From Streptomyces albireticuli (GTDB lineage: Bacteria > Actinomycetota > Actinomycetes > Streptomycetales > Streptomycetaceae), in NCBI RefSeq assembly GCF_021228125.1, contig NZ_JAJQQS010000002.1, positions 496,001 through 560,000 on the forward strand: DNA of 64,000 nt. Direction: 5' to 3'. Within the stretch, counting starts at the first letter, position 1. Each line of letters opens with the position of its first letter. Shown here one piece after another: positions 42,933 to 54,063 of the stretch. Below the pieces are notes generated by a model, which searched no databases, was not told the DNA's origin, and was given only the letters and a program-made list of their open reading frames with translations. Both the position numbers and the translations under genes were made by a program.

Positions 42933-45020
42933 ATGGCGGACGACACCCCGGGCCCCGCCACGGCCGCCGCGGACCCCCCGGCCGTGCCCGGCGAGGGCCG
43001 GCCCCGGCGCTCCGTGCTCGTCGCGATCGGCGCGCTCCTGCTGGGCATGCTGCTGGCCGCCCTGGACCAGACGATCGTCGCCACGGCGCTGCCGACCATC
43101 GTCAGCGACCTCGGCGGGCTCGACCACCTGTCCTGGGTCGTCACCGCCTACATGCTCGCCTCCACCGCCGCGACCCCCCTCTGGGGCAAGCTGGGCGACC
43201 AGTACGGCCGCAAGAAGCTCTTCCAGGCCGCCATCGTGATCTTCCTGGTCGGTTCGGCGCTGTGCGGCATCGCCCAGGGCATGGGCGAGCTCATCGTCTT
43301 CCGCGCCCTCCAGGGCCTCGGCGGCGGCGGGCTGATGGTGCTGTCGATGGCGATCGTCGGCGACATCGTGCCGCCCCGCGACCGCGGCCGGTACCAGGGG
43401 CTCTTCGGCGCGGTCTTCGGCGGTACGAGCGTGCTCGGCCCGCTCCTCGGCGGGCTCTTCGTGGACCACCTCAGCTGGCGCTGGGTGTTCTACGTCAACC
43501 TGCCGATCGGCATCGTCGCGCTCCTCGTCATCGCCGCCGTCCTGCACATCCCCGTCCGCCGGACCCCGCACCGCATCGACTACCTCGGCACCTTCCTCAT
43601 CGCCGCCGTCGCCACCTGCCTGGTCCTGATGACGTCCCTCGGCGGCGTCAGCTACGCCTGGTCGTCGTGGCAGATCATCGGCCTCGGGGTGCTGGGCGTC
43701 GTCCTGCTCGTGCCGTTCGTGCTCGTGGAGCGGCGCGCGGCGGAGCCCGTCCTGCCGCTGAAACTCTTCCGGATCCGTACGTTCACGCTCTGCTCGGTGA
43801 TCGGCTTCGTCATCGGCTTCGCGATGTTCGGCTCCATGACCTACCTGCCGACCTTCCTCCAGGTCGTCCAGGGCGTCTCGCCGACGATGTCGGGCGTGCA
43901 CATGCTGCCGATGGTCGCGGGTCTGCTCATCGCGTCGACCGCCTCCGGCCAGGTCGTGAGCCGCACGGGCCGCTACAAGGTCTTCCCGATCGCGGGCACC
44001 GCGATCACCGCGATCGGGCTGCTCCTGCTGCACCAGCTCGACCCGGCGAGCTCCACCGGCGAGATGAGCGCGTACTTCTTCGTCTTCGGCCTCGGGCTCG
44101 GCCTGGTCATGCAGGTGCTCGTGCTCGTCGTGCAGAACGCCGTGGGCTACGAGGACCTGGGCGTCGCCACCTCCGGGGCCACGTTCTTCCGGTCCATCGG
44201 GGCGTCGTTCGGCGTCTCGATCTTCGGCACGATCTTCACCAACAAGCTGGGGCCGCGCATCAACGACGCCCTCGCCGGCACCACGCTCCCGGCCGGCGTC
44301 GACCCGGAGAAGCTCAAGGCGGACCCCCGCGCGCTCACCCTGCTGCCGCCGGGCGAGCGGACCGGGGTGCTGGCCGCGTACTCCCAGTCGATCACCGACG
44401 TCTTCCTCTACGCGGTGCCCGCCGTGCTCGTCGCCTTCGTCCTCGCCTGGCTGCTGCGCGAGGACCCGCTGCGGGCCAGCGTCACCGCCCCCGACACCAG
44501 CGAGGTCCTGTCCAGCAACCCCGTCGAGCGCTCCTCGCGGGAGGAGTGCGCCCGCGCCCTGTCGCTGCTGGGCAGCCGCGAGGGCCGGCGCCGGATCTAC
44601 GAGGAGATCACCACCCGCGCCGGGCTCGACCTGCACCCCGCCGCGAGCTGGATGCTGCTGCGCATGAACCGCTACGGGTCCGCGGAGCCCGCGCTGCTGG
44701 CCGAGCGCGTCGACATCCCGCTACGGGTGATCGGCGAGGCGACGCGGCAGCTGGAGACCCGCGGCCTGGCCGTCCGCGAGGGGCTGCCGCTGGTCCTCAC
44801 CGACGAGGGCCGGCGGGAGGCCGCCCTGCTCTACCGGGCCCGCGAGGAGTCGCTCGCGGAACTGCTGGGCGACTGGTGGTCGGCGGACCGCCCCACCGAC
44901 CTGGACGCGCTCGTCCGCGAACTCAACCACGAACTGTGCGGCTCGGACCGGGAACAGCCGCACAACGGCGGCGTCGTCCACCGCGACCACGAGGCCCGCC
45001 GCCCGCACGGCGCCCCCTAG
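42933..45020 (+). CDS. MFS DHA2 transporter fused to a MarR-like DNA-binding domain
   Basis: Residues 1-530 of this 695-aa protein are a 14-helix DHA2 drug transporter (motif D1 AALDQTIVATALPTIVSDLG, motif A GKLGDQYGRKKLF, motif C GGTSVLGPLLGG). Residues about 545-665 form a winged-helix domain of MarR type (ASWMLLRMNRYGSAEPALLA, ERVDIPLRVIGEATRQLETR, then GLAVREGLPLVLTDEGRREA). Fusion of pump and MarR domain on the cytoplasmic side would give a membrane-tethered regulator or a ligand sensor. The ATG 42933 (MADDTPGP) follows AGGAGCCAGCCC. The upstream region has a MarR-like dyad at 42481, a plausible autoregulation site. Confidence 0.88.
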   Translation: MADDTPGPATAAADPPAVPGEGRPRRSVLVAIGALLLGMLLAALDQTIVATALPTIVSDLGGLDHLSWVVTAYMLASTAATPLWGKLGDQYGRKKLFQAAIVIFLVGSALCGIAQGMGELIVFRALQGLGGGGLMVLSMAIVGDIVPPRDRGRYQGLFGAVFGGTSVLGPLLGGLFVDHLSWRWVFYVNLPIGIVALLVIAAVLHIPVRRTPHRIDYLGTFLIAAVATCLVLMTSLGGVSYAWSSWQIIGLGVLGVVLLVPFVLVERRAAEPVLPLKLFRIRTFTLCSVIGFVIGFAMFGSMTYLPTFLQVVQGVSPTMSGVHMLPMVAGLLIASTASGQVVSRTGRYKVFPIAGTAITAIGLLLLHQLDPASSTGEMSAYFFVFGLGLGLVMQVLVLVVQNAVGYEDLGVATSGATFFRSIGASFGVSIFGTIFTNKLGPRINDALAGTTLPAGVDPEKLKADPRALTLLPPGERTGVLAAYSQSITDVFLYAVPAVLVAFVLAWLLREDPLRASVTAPDTSEVLSSNPVERSSREECARALSLLGSREGRRRIYEEITTRAGLDLHPAASWMLLRMNRYGSAEPALLAERVDIPLRVIGEATRQLETRGLAVREGLPLVLTDEGRREAALLYRAREESLAELLGDWWSADRPTDLDALVRELNHELCGSDREQPHNGGVVHRDHEARRPHGAP

Positions 45021-45162
45021 CCCGGGTGCCGGGGAAGGCTTCCCGGCCGGCGGGGTGCGACCCGTCGCCGCCACGTTCTCCTCTCCATTCGGTGTCTTTC
45101 GGCCATGTATGGGAAGTTGTCAGGTGGCCTGGGAGTGACCTGCGTCTCTTTCGCAGGGCTCG

Positions 45163-45168
45163 GTAAGG
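45163..45168 (+). promoter_or_regulatory. Candidate -10 box of the GT87-PAP2 gene
   Basis: TAAGGT at 45163-45168 lies 55 bases before the GTG of the next gene in the 202-bp gap after the MFS-MarR gene. A -35 is not obvious (GTGACC near 45136). The gap otherwise has no recognised element. Confidence 0.25.
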
Positions 45169-45222
45169 TCTCAAACAGCCCTACGAGAGTGACCGACCGG
45201 TCGACCGGAGGAGCGGCGGGGC

Positions 45223-47274
45223 GTGGCGAATGCACAGAGGGGCGGGCTGGGCGGTCCGTCGCGGGCGGGGTCGCGGACCGGACTGGCGCTCGGCGCGCTG
45301 TGGCTGGTCGCCGGGTTGCTGGCCGTGCGTCAGGCCGCCGCCGTGCTGCGGCTGCCCCCCGAGCGGCGCTTCACCGACCTCGGGCGGTGGATCGGTGACA
45401 ACGGCGTCCTGCACGTCAGCGGTTCGCTGTACGACACGGACGAGTTCACCGGCACCCCCTTCGCGGGACTCGTCCTCAAACCGCTGACCAGGGCCGCCGA
45501 GGAGAGCCTCGGCGTGGGCTGGACGCTCGGCACCCTGCTGCTCGTCGTCGCCGTCGCGCTGGTCGCCGTCCGCGCGCTGCCCGGCGGGGTCCCCCGCCGG
45601 GCCCGGCTGCTCGCCGCCCCGGTCGCGGTCATCCTGGCCGTGGTCTCGCTGCCGGTGCGGAACACCTTCACGCTCGGTCAGACCAGCATCATCCCGGTGC
45701 TGCTGGTGCTCCTCGGCTGCTGCCCGCCGCGCCCCGGCCGGGGCGGCGGCCGCCTCGGCGGCGTCCTCATCGGTCTGGCCGCCGCCCTCCAGCCCGCCGT
45801 GCTGCTCTTCGCCGTGCCGCTCCGGTTCACCGGCCGCCGCCGCGCCGCGGCCGCCGCCGGCGTCACCTTCGCCGTCCTTTCCGCCCTGGCCTGGGCGGCC
45901 CTGCCGGACGACTCCTGGACGTACTGGATCCACCACGTCGCCGGCGCCGGCCTGGGCTCCGCGCCCGACGGGCTCGCCAACCAGTCCCTGCACGGCCTGC
46001 TCCTGCGCCTCGGCCCGCACGGCCCCGCCGAGCTCGCCCTCTACGCCCTCCTCGCCGTCGCCGTCGCCTGCCTCGGCCTGCGCCGCGCCGCGCGCTACGC
46101 ACGCGACGGCCAGGTGCTGCTCGCGACCGCCCTCACCGGCTGTGTCGCGGTCGCCGTCTCCCCGACGGCCTGGCAGCACCAGCAGCTGTGGATCCTGCTC
46201 GCGGTCGTCGGCCGGACCGGCAAGCGCCGCGCCGACCGGCTGGTGTGGCCGGTCCTCGTCGTCCTCGTGATGACGCTGACCAGCACCGTCCTGATGCCGG
46301 ACAACCCCTTCCTGCGCCCCGTCGGTGACAACGCACCGCTGCTCGCCGCCCTCGCCGCGGCCTGCGCGGTGCCGTTCCACCTCCGCGCGTCGCCGCTGTG
46401 GGACCGCCCGCTGCCGACCCCGGCGACCGAGCCGGAGCCCGGCCGCTTCTCCTGGGTCCCGCTCCTCCGCTTCTGGAAGCGCCCGCTCAGCCGTCCCAAC
46501 GTCCTGCTGGAGCTGATGCTGATACGGATCGGCTACTGGGCCTACTCCTTCGTCCGCGCCGGCGCCCCCGACGAGCGCTCACTCGCGGAGGCGCACGGCC
46601 GGCGGATCCTCGCCGCCGAGGAGTTCCTGCACCTCCACGTCGAGCACGGCTTCAACCACTTCGTGGCGGGCGTCGGCTGGCTCACCGACGGCATGAACTA
46701 CTACTACGGCACCTTCCACTTCCTGGTGCCGCTCTCCCTGCTGGGCTACCTCTACGTCCGCCGGCCGGGCACCTACCGCTGGGCCCGCACGGCCCTGTCG
46801 CTGGCCACGCTGATGGCACTCGCCGGCTTCTGGGCCTACCCGCTGGCACCGCCGCGGTTGATGCCGGGCCTCGGCTACATCGACACCGCCAACGGCCCGC
46901 AGGACCTGGACCACCCGGACTTCGGGGCGCTGACCGAGCTGTCCAACCAGTACGCGGCGATGCCCTCGCTGCACTTCGGCTGGTCGCTGTGGTGCGGCAT
47001 CGTGATCGCGGTCGTCGCGCCCAGGACGTGGGCGAAGTGCCTGGGCATGCTCTACCCGCTGCTCACCCTCTCCGTGATCGTCGGCACCGCCAACCACTAT
47101 GTGCTGGACGCGGCGGGCGGCGCCCTCGTCGTGCTGTCCGGCTTCGCCGTCCAGTACGCCCTGAGCGGGCCGGGCCGGCCGGCCCTGGGGCGGGTGCCCG
47201 GGGCCAGGAGCGCGGGCGACGACGCCGCCCCCGGGTCCTCGGCCGTGGAACCGGCGCGGGCCGCCAACGGCTGA
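45223..47274 (+). CDS. Bifunctional GT87 mannosyltransferase-like / PAP2 phosphatase membrane protein
   Basis: The 683-aa protein is a natural fusion. Residues about 15-385 resemble GT87 polyprenol-linked glycosyltransferases (DUF2029), with about ten membrane helices, NTFTLGQTSIIPVLLVLLGC and FAVPLRFTGRRRAAA. Residues about 410-660 are a PAP2_3 phosphatase domain with the acid phosphatase motifs AAMPSLHFGWSLWCG (PSxH) and SVIVGTANHYVLDAAGG (H-x3-D). It should act on a lipid-linked sugar or lipid phosphate on the outer face of the membrane, possibly in cell-wall glycan or glycolipid synthesis. GTG 45223 is preceded by CCGGAGGAGCGGCGGG. Confidence 0.85.
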   Translation: MANAQRGGLGGPSRAGSRTGLALGALWLVAGLLAVRQAAAVLRLPPERRFTDLGRWIGDNGVLHVSGSLYDTDEFTGTPFAGLVLKPLTRAAEESLGVGWTLGTLLLVVAVALVAVRALPGGVPRRARLLAAPVAVILAVVSLPVRNTFTLGQTSIIPVLLVLLGCCPPRPGRGGGRLGGVLIGLAAALQPAVLLFAVPLRFTGRRRAAAAAGVTFAVLSALAWAALPDDSWTYWIHHVAGAGLGSAPDGLANQSLHGLLLRLGPHGPAELALYALLAVAVACLGLRRAARYARDGQVLLATALTGCVAVAVSPTAWQHQQLWILLAVVGRTGKRRADRLVWPVLVVLVMTLTSTVLMPDNPFLRPVGDNAPLLAALAAACAVPFHLRASPLWDRPLPTPATEPEPGRFSWVPLLRFWKRPLSRPNVLLELMLIRIGYWAYSFVRAGAPDERSLAEAHGRRILAAEEFLHLHVEHGFNHFVAGVGWLTDGMNYYYGTFHFLVPLSLLGYLYVRRPGTYRWARTALSLATLMALAGFWAYPLAPPRLMPGLGYIDTANGPQDLDHPDFGALTELSNQYAAMPSLHFGWSLWCGIVIAVVAPRTWAKCLGMLYPLLTLSVIVGTANHYVLDAAGGALVVLSGFAVQYALSGPGRPALGRVPGARSAGDDAAPGSSAVEPARAANG

Positions 47275-47365
47275 GCCCGCGCCGGGGGCGCGCGTACGTG
47301 CGTCCCGGCCGCTCACGCGCTGCCGTACGCGGCCATGTGCGGCCCGCGCGACCGGGATCGGCCGG

Positions 47366-48306
<941 letters not shown>

Positions 48307-48307
48307 T

Positions 48308-48922
48308 TCACGCGGATTCCCGCGGCTCCCGGGGAGGGGGCAGGACCCCGCCGTCCGGGGGCGGGGGCGCCGGTCGTGGGGGCACTCGTGGGGGAGGGGG
48401 CCACGCCTTTCCGTCCACCGGCGGGACCGGCCCGGAAGGCGTCTCGCGAGGGGGCGCCGCGGGTGGCTCGTGCGCCGGATCCGGCGCGAGGTCCGGTACG
48501 GGCTCCGGTGCGGGTTCCGGCGCGGCCCCGGGTCCGGACGCGGGCGCCAGCGGCTGCCAGGCGAAGATCATGCCGCCGCCGACGATGCCGAGCAGGGTGC
48601 CGATCAGGAACCCGCCCAGGTTGGACATCACCAGCGCCGCCGCCGCGACCAGCACGGTGAGGATGCCGGCCAGAGCGCGGTACTGCGGTGCGAACCACGC
48701 GGTCAGCCCCATGATGATCATGATCAGCCCCATGAGGACCGAGGGGATGCCCGCGATCCCCTGATGGATCATGATCTCCAGCGGGGCGAGCGGGATGGCA
48801 CAGATCTCCGCGCCGGCGAGGACGCAGGCCAGGCCGCCCCAGAAGGGGCGACCCTTGCGCCATCTCCGCCAGGCCGCCCAGGGGTGGCGCCGCGCGCGGC
48901 CGGTCTCGACGCCGGCCGCCAC
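48308..48922 (-). CDS. DUF6114 membrane protein with Pro-rich tail
   Basis: The 204-aa protein has three or four hydrophobic helices in residues 25-125 (LACVLAGAEICAIPLAPLEI, IPSVLMGLIMIIMGLTAWFA, ILTVLVAAAALVMSNLGGFL) and a cytoplasmic or external Pro/Ala-rich tail (about 130-204). The family DUF6114 is Streptomyces-typical and of unknown role. The GTG at 48922 overlaps the TGA of the DUF6230 gene, so the two are translationally coupled. Their steady pairing suggests a membrane partner for the exported DUF6230 protein. Confidence 0.85.
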   Translation of the reverse strand: MAAGVETGRARRHPWAAWRRWRKGRPFWGGLACVLAGAEICAIPLAPLEIMIHQGIAGIPSVLMGLIMIIMGLTAWFAPQYRALAGILTVLVAAAALVMSNLGGFLIGTLLGIVGGGMIFAWQPLAPASGPGAAPEPAPEPVPDLAPDPAHEPPAAPPRETPSGPVPPVDGKAWPPPPRVPPRPAPPPPDGGVLPPPREPRESA

Positions 48923-48923
48923 G

Positions 48924-49544
48924 TCAGAAGCACTCCCGCTCGCCCTTGAGGACCTTCATGTCCAGGCCGTTCAGCCGGAAGCTGCCCGCGTTGGTCGCCC
49001 ACGCGGTCTGGCGGACCTTGGTCATCTGGACCTTGTCGGCCTGCTGGGCGAAGACGTCCGTCATGCCCTGCGCGCCCTCGGGCCCCTTGTCGAGGGTGGA
49101 GGCGTCGCGGCCGATCTCGATGTTGGTGAACTCGGCGTCGCCCGACATCTGGGTGGCGTCCAGGAAGAGGTCGGTGGCCTGCACCGGCTTGTCGCCGCCC
49201 CCCGCGTGGAGGTTCAGGGACACCGCGCCCAGGATGGGGAGCCGCATCACCACGGACTGGCAGAGCTTCTTGAGCTCGGCCCGTTTGATGGAGGTCACGG
49301 CGACGGGTATCAGCTCGTCGTGGGCGTTGACGTCGACCCCGCCGTACTGGGCGAAGCCCGTGCCCGCCAGGCTGTCGGCCGAGATCTTGAACTGCTGCCC
49401 CGAGACGGCGAAGGAGGCGGCGATCGCCCCTTGCGCCAGCGCCACGGCCAGGGCGGCGGTGGCCGCGAAGCCGGGCACGGCCAGCACGGCGAACTTCCGC
49501 CACTTGACCCGCCCGGTCACCGGTCTGCCTTGAGCGTCCTGCAT
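48924..49544 (-). CDS. DUF6230 exported protein
   Basis: The 206-aa protein has one hydrophobic segment near the N-terminus (FAVLAVPGFAATAALAVALA, residues 18-37) without a clear cleavage site, so it is anchored facing outward. The rest is a beta-rich domain (FAVSGQQFKISADSLAGTGF, TDLFLDATQMSGDAEFTNIE) ending in ECF. DUF6230 proteins are described only as cholesterol-esterase-like by weak similarity in some annotations; I see no hydrolase triad. It lies next to a CYP125-like P450 and a steroid-type thiolase. ATG 49544 has only a weak ribosome binding site (GAGGGGACATCAGCG). Confidence 0.84.
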   Translation of the reverse strand: MQDAQGRPVTGRVKWRKFAVLAVPGFAATAALAVALAQGAIAASFAVSGQQFKISADSLAGTGFAQYGGVDVNAHDELIPVAVTSIKRAELKKLCQSVVMRLPILGAVSLNLHAGGGDKPVQATDLFLDATQMSGDAEFTNIEIGRDASTLDKGPEGAQGMTDVFAQQADKVQMTKVRQTAWATNAGSFRLNGLDMKVLKGERECF

Positions 49545-49594
49545 CGCTGATGTCCCCTCGGAGAGCGTCGGAGGGCCTCGGGCCCAGGAAGGCG

Positions 49595-49608
49595 TTACCC
49601 GAGAGTAA
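49595..49608. promoter_or_regulatory. TTAC-N6-GTAA dyad upstream of DUF6230
   Basis: TTACCCGAGAGTAA, 10 of 14 bases symmetric, lies 51 bp before the DUF6230 start and is followed by CTACTCG. Similar TTAC...GTAA operators are bound by acyl-CoA-responsive TetR proteins in actinobacteria; here it is a candidate only. Confidence 0.35.
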
Positions 49609-49697
49609 GTCCGCTACTCGGCGGCCGACAAGGTGCGGGAACGTCTCGATTTCCCTTGTGTTTCATGGGAGTTGATGCAGCGTCAGCAAGATTTCCG

Positions 49698-50930
49698 TCA
49701 TGTGTAGCGCACCCGTAGCTCCTTGATCCCGTTCAGCCACGCGGACCGCAGCCGCCTCGGCTCCCCCTCCAGCCGGATGTCCGGAAGGGTGTCGGCGATC
49801 GCGTGGAAGATGAGGTCGATCTCCAGGGCGGCGAGCGACCGGCCGAGGCAGAAGTGCGGGCCGCCGCCGCCGAAGCCCAGGTGGGGGTTGGGGTCGCGGG
49901 TGATGTCGAAGACGTCCGGGCGCTCGAAGACCTCCGGGTCGTGGTTGGCGGAGGCGTAGAAGATGCCCACGCGCTGACCCTCGGCGATCCGGGCGCCGCC
50001 CAGCTCGGTGTCCCGGGTCGCCGTGCGCTGGAAGGAGACGACCGGGGTCGCCCAGCGGACGATCTCCTCGGCGGTGGTGGCCGGGCGCTCGCGCTTGTAG
50101 AGCTCCCACTGCCCGGGGTGGGTGAGGAAGGCGTGCATGCCGTGGCTGATGGCGTTGCGGGTGGTCTCGTTGCCCGCGACGGCCAGCAGGAGGACGAAGA
50201 ACCCGAACTCGTCCGGGGCGAGGTTGCCCTCGTCCTCGGCGGCCACGAGCCGGCTGACGATGTCCCGGGCCGGACACTCCTTGCGCGCGGCCGCCAGGTT
50301 CATCGCGTAGGAGATCAGCTCCATGGCGGCGGTCGCGCCCACCTCCTGGGTGAGGGCGAGCTCGGGGTCGTCGTACGCGACCATCTTGTTGGACCAGTCG
50401 AAGATCCGGGCCCGGTCCTCCTGGGGGACCCCGATGAGCTCGGCGATGGCCTGGAGGGGCAGTTCGCAGGCGACGTCGGTGACGAAGTCGCCGCTGCCGC
50501 GCCCCCGGGCGCGCGTCACGATCGCCTCCGCGCGCCGCCGCAGGGCCGCTTCCAGGGCCCGGATCGCGCGCGGGGCGAAGCCGCGCTGGACGATCTGGCG
50601 GACGCGGGTGTGCTCGGGCGGGTCCATGTTGAGCATGATCAGGCGCTGGGCGTCGATCTGGTCGCGGCCGATCCCGGCGTTGAAGCGGATGATGGAGGTG
50701 TTGCGGTGGGCGGAGAAGACCTCCGGCCGGGTGGACACCTCCTTGACGTCCGCGTGCCGGGTGACGGCCCAGTAGCCGTCGTCGTCGAAGCCCGCGACGC
50801 CGTGCGGCTGGGCGTTCCACCACACCGGGGCCGTCCGCCGCAGCACGGCGAACTCGGGGAGGGGGACGCGGTTCCGGTAGACGTCGGGGTCGGTGAGGTC
50901 GAAGCCTTCGGGCAGCGCGGGGCAGGTCAT
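49698..50930 (-). CDS. Cytochrome P450, CYP125-like
   Basis: The 410-aa enzyme has the heme loop FGGGGPHFCLGRSLA (Cys about residue 361), the I-helix AVAGNETTRNAI, the K-helix EEIVR and MLNMDPPEHTRVRQIV. The family resemblance is to CYP125/CYP142, which hydroxylate the cholesterol side chain (C26/C27) in mycobacteria. The substrate in this organism may be a steroid, terpenoid or fatty acid. It needs a ferredoxin; the 3Fe-4S ferredoxin at 62869 is 12 kb away. ATG 50930 follows CGGGAGTCCCCG. It is divergent from the steroid-type thiolase. Confidence 0.9.
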   Translation of the reverse strand: MTCPALPEGFDLTDPDVYRNRVPLPEFAVLRRTAPVWWNAQPHGVAGFDDDGYWAVTRHADVKEVSTRPEVFSAHRNTSIIRFNAGIGRDQIDAQRLIMLNMDPPEHTRVRQIVQRGFAPRAIRALEAALRRRAEAIVTRARGRGSGDFVTDVACELPLQAIAELIGVPQEDRARIFDWSNKMVAYDDPELALTQEVGATAAMELISYAMNLAAARKECPARDIVSRLVAAEDEGNLAPDEFGFFVLLLAVAGNETTRNAISHGMHAFLTHPGQWELYKRERPATTAEEIVRWATPVVSFQRTATRDTELGGARIAEGQRVGIFYASANHDPEVFERPDVFDITRDPNPHLGFGGGGPHFCLGRSLAALEIDLIFHAIADTLPDIRLEGEPRRLRSAWLNGIKELRVRYT

Positions 50931-52525
<1,595 letters not shown>

Positions 52526-52685
52526 GTGCGGCGCGGGCCGCCGGGCCGGGGCCCGCCCGCGTGCGTCCGGCGGGCCCTTCCCGCGTATGTGACGGAGGTC
52601 CTGTGCCGTGCCCCACCGGAGCGGTAATACTCCCTTGCCAAGTGGATCTCTTACATGATGGGATCTCTCACAGGACGGGGGAGCG

Positions 52686-53189
52686 GTGGAGACGATCAGG
52701 CGGGCGACGGCGGCGGACGCGGCGCGGCTCACGGAACTGGTGCGGGGCTCGGGGGCGTACCACGGCGCGTACGCCCCGATGGTGGCGGACTACGTGGTCA
52801 CGCCCGAGTACGTCACCGCGCACGAGGTCTTCCTCGTGCCCGACGCCGGGGACCGGCCGCTCGGCTTCTACGCGCTGCTGCTCGACGCGGCCGAGCTGGA
52901 CCTGATGTTCGTCGCCGACGCCGCCCAGGGGCTCGGAGTCGGCCGCCGCCTCGCCGCGCACATGAAGGAGCGGGCCCGCGCCGCCGGGCTGACCCGGGTC
53001 AAGGTGACCTCCCACCCGCCGTCCGAGGGCTTCTACCGCAGCGTCGGCGCCGTACGCGTCGGCTGGTCGCCCACCATCCCGCCCGCGATCACCTGGGAGC
53101 GGCCGGAGCTGGTCTTCGACCTCGGCGGCCGGGAGGACCTCGGCGGCGGCCACGGGACCCCCGGGGCGGGGGTGCTCACGCGTCCCTGA
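52686..53189 (+). CDS. GNAT family N-acetyltransferase
   Basis: The 167-aa protein has the GNAT acetyl-CoA motif A AELDLMFVADAAQGLGVGRR (Q/R-G-x-G-x-G/R core) and motif B with the Tyr in HPPSEGFYRSVGAVRVGW. N-terminal METIRRATAADAARLTELVR is typical. The substrate is unknown. The GTG at 52686 follows GGACGGGGGAGCG. It stands 224 bp after the thiolase repeat array and is convergent with the cobalamin ECF operon. Transcription is probably independent. Confidence 0.86.
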   Translation: METIRRATAADAARLTELVRGSGAYHGAYAPMVADYVVTPEYVTAHEVFLVPDAGDRPLGFYALLLDAAELDLMFVADAAQGLGVGRRLAAHMKERARAAGLTRVKVTSHPPSEGFYRSVGAVRVGWSPTIPPAITWERPELVFDLGGREDLGGGHGTPGAGVLTRP

Positions 53190-53202
53190 ACGCGACCGGT
53201 GA

Positions 53203-54063
53203 TCACGCGTCCCTGAACGCCACCGGCGCGTCGAACGCCGCCCGCCGCGTCGCCCGGCGCAGCGCCTTGAGCACGGCCGGGCCCAGCGTGAGCGTGGCGA
53301 CGACGGTCACCACGGCGCGGGGCAGGTCCCAGCCCAGGGAGGTGGCCAGGCAGTACGCCACGAACCGGGCGAGGTTCTCCGGGAGCGGGTCGCCGGGGAC
53401 GAACGAGACCCCGGTGGCCAGGGCGCCGATGTAGGGCCAGCCCTGGAGGTTCATGACCGTGCCGTAGAACAGCGACGCCACCGCCCCGTACGCGGCGAGC
53501 AGCGCCAGCTCGCGGGCGCCGCGCAGCCGGTCCGGCCCCGGCAGCAGGCCGGCGCCCATCGCCACCCAGCCCATGGCCAGCATCTGGAACGGCATCCAGG
53601 GCCCGACCCCACCGGTCAGCAACGCGGAGGCGAACATCGAGACGGAGCCCAGGACGAAGCCGAAGCCGGGGCCCAGGACCCGGCCGGACAGCACCATCAG
53701 GAAGAACATCGGCTCGATGCCCGCCGTGCCCGCGCCCAGCGGCCGCAGCGCCGCGCCCGCCGCCGCGAGCACCCCGAGCATGGCGATGGCCTTGGCGTCG
53801 AGCCCGGTGTCGGAGATCGTCGCCACGACGACGGCGAGGAGCATCGGCAGCAGCGCCGCGAACAGCCACGGCGCGTCCTTGGAGTGGGCGAGCCCGGAGG
53901 ACGCGTCGGCGAGCAGCGGCCAGCCGAAGGCGGCGACGCCGATGGCGGAGACCAGCACGAGCGCGGCCACGGACCTCGGCCCGAGCCGGACGGCCCGCGC
54001 CTGGCGGTCGGCGGACGCCGTCACCTCGCCGCCCGTCGCGCGGGCGTCCCGGTTCCCCGTCAT
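53203..54063 (-). CDS. ECF transporter S component, probably for cobalamin
   Basis: The 286-aa integral membrane protein has about six hydrophobic segments (WLFAALLPMLLAVVVATISD, EPMFFLMVLSGRVLGPGFGF, LALLAAYGAVASLFYGTVMN) and the ECF S-component character (Gly-rich, small, no ATPase). In an ECF transporter it binds the vitamin and determines specificity. Vitamin B12 is indicated by the cobalamin riboswitch that heads this operon. Its ATG overlaps the ATPase TGA (ATGA), so it is the last gene in a five-gene coupled set. A lysine/arginine-rich N-terminus (residues 1-30) precedes the first helix. Confidence 0.86.
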   Translation of the reverse strand: MTGNRDARATGGEVTASADRQARAVRLGPRSVAALVLVSAIGVAAFGWPLLADASSGLAHSKDAPWLFAALLPMLLAVVVATISDTGLDAKAIAMLGVLAAAGAALRPLGAGTAGIEPMFFLMVLSGRVLGPGFGFVLGSVSMFASALLTGGVGPWMPFQMLAMGWVAMGAGLLPGPDRLRGARELALLAAYGAVASLFYGTVMNLQGWPYIGALATGVSFVPGDPLPENLARFVAYCLATSLGWDLPRAVVTVVATLTLGPAVLKALRRATRRAAFDAPVAFRDA

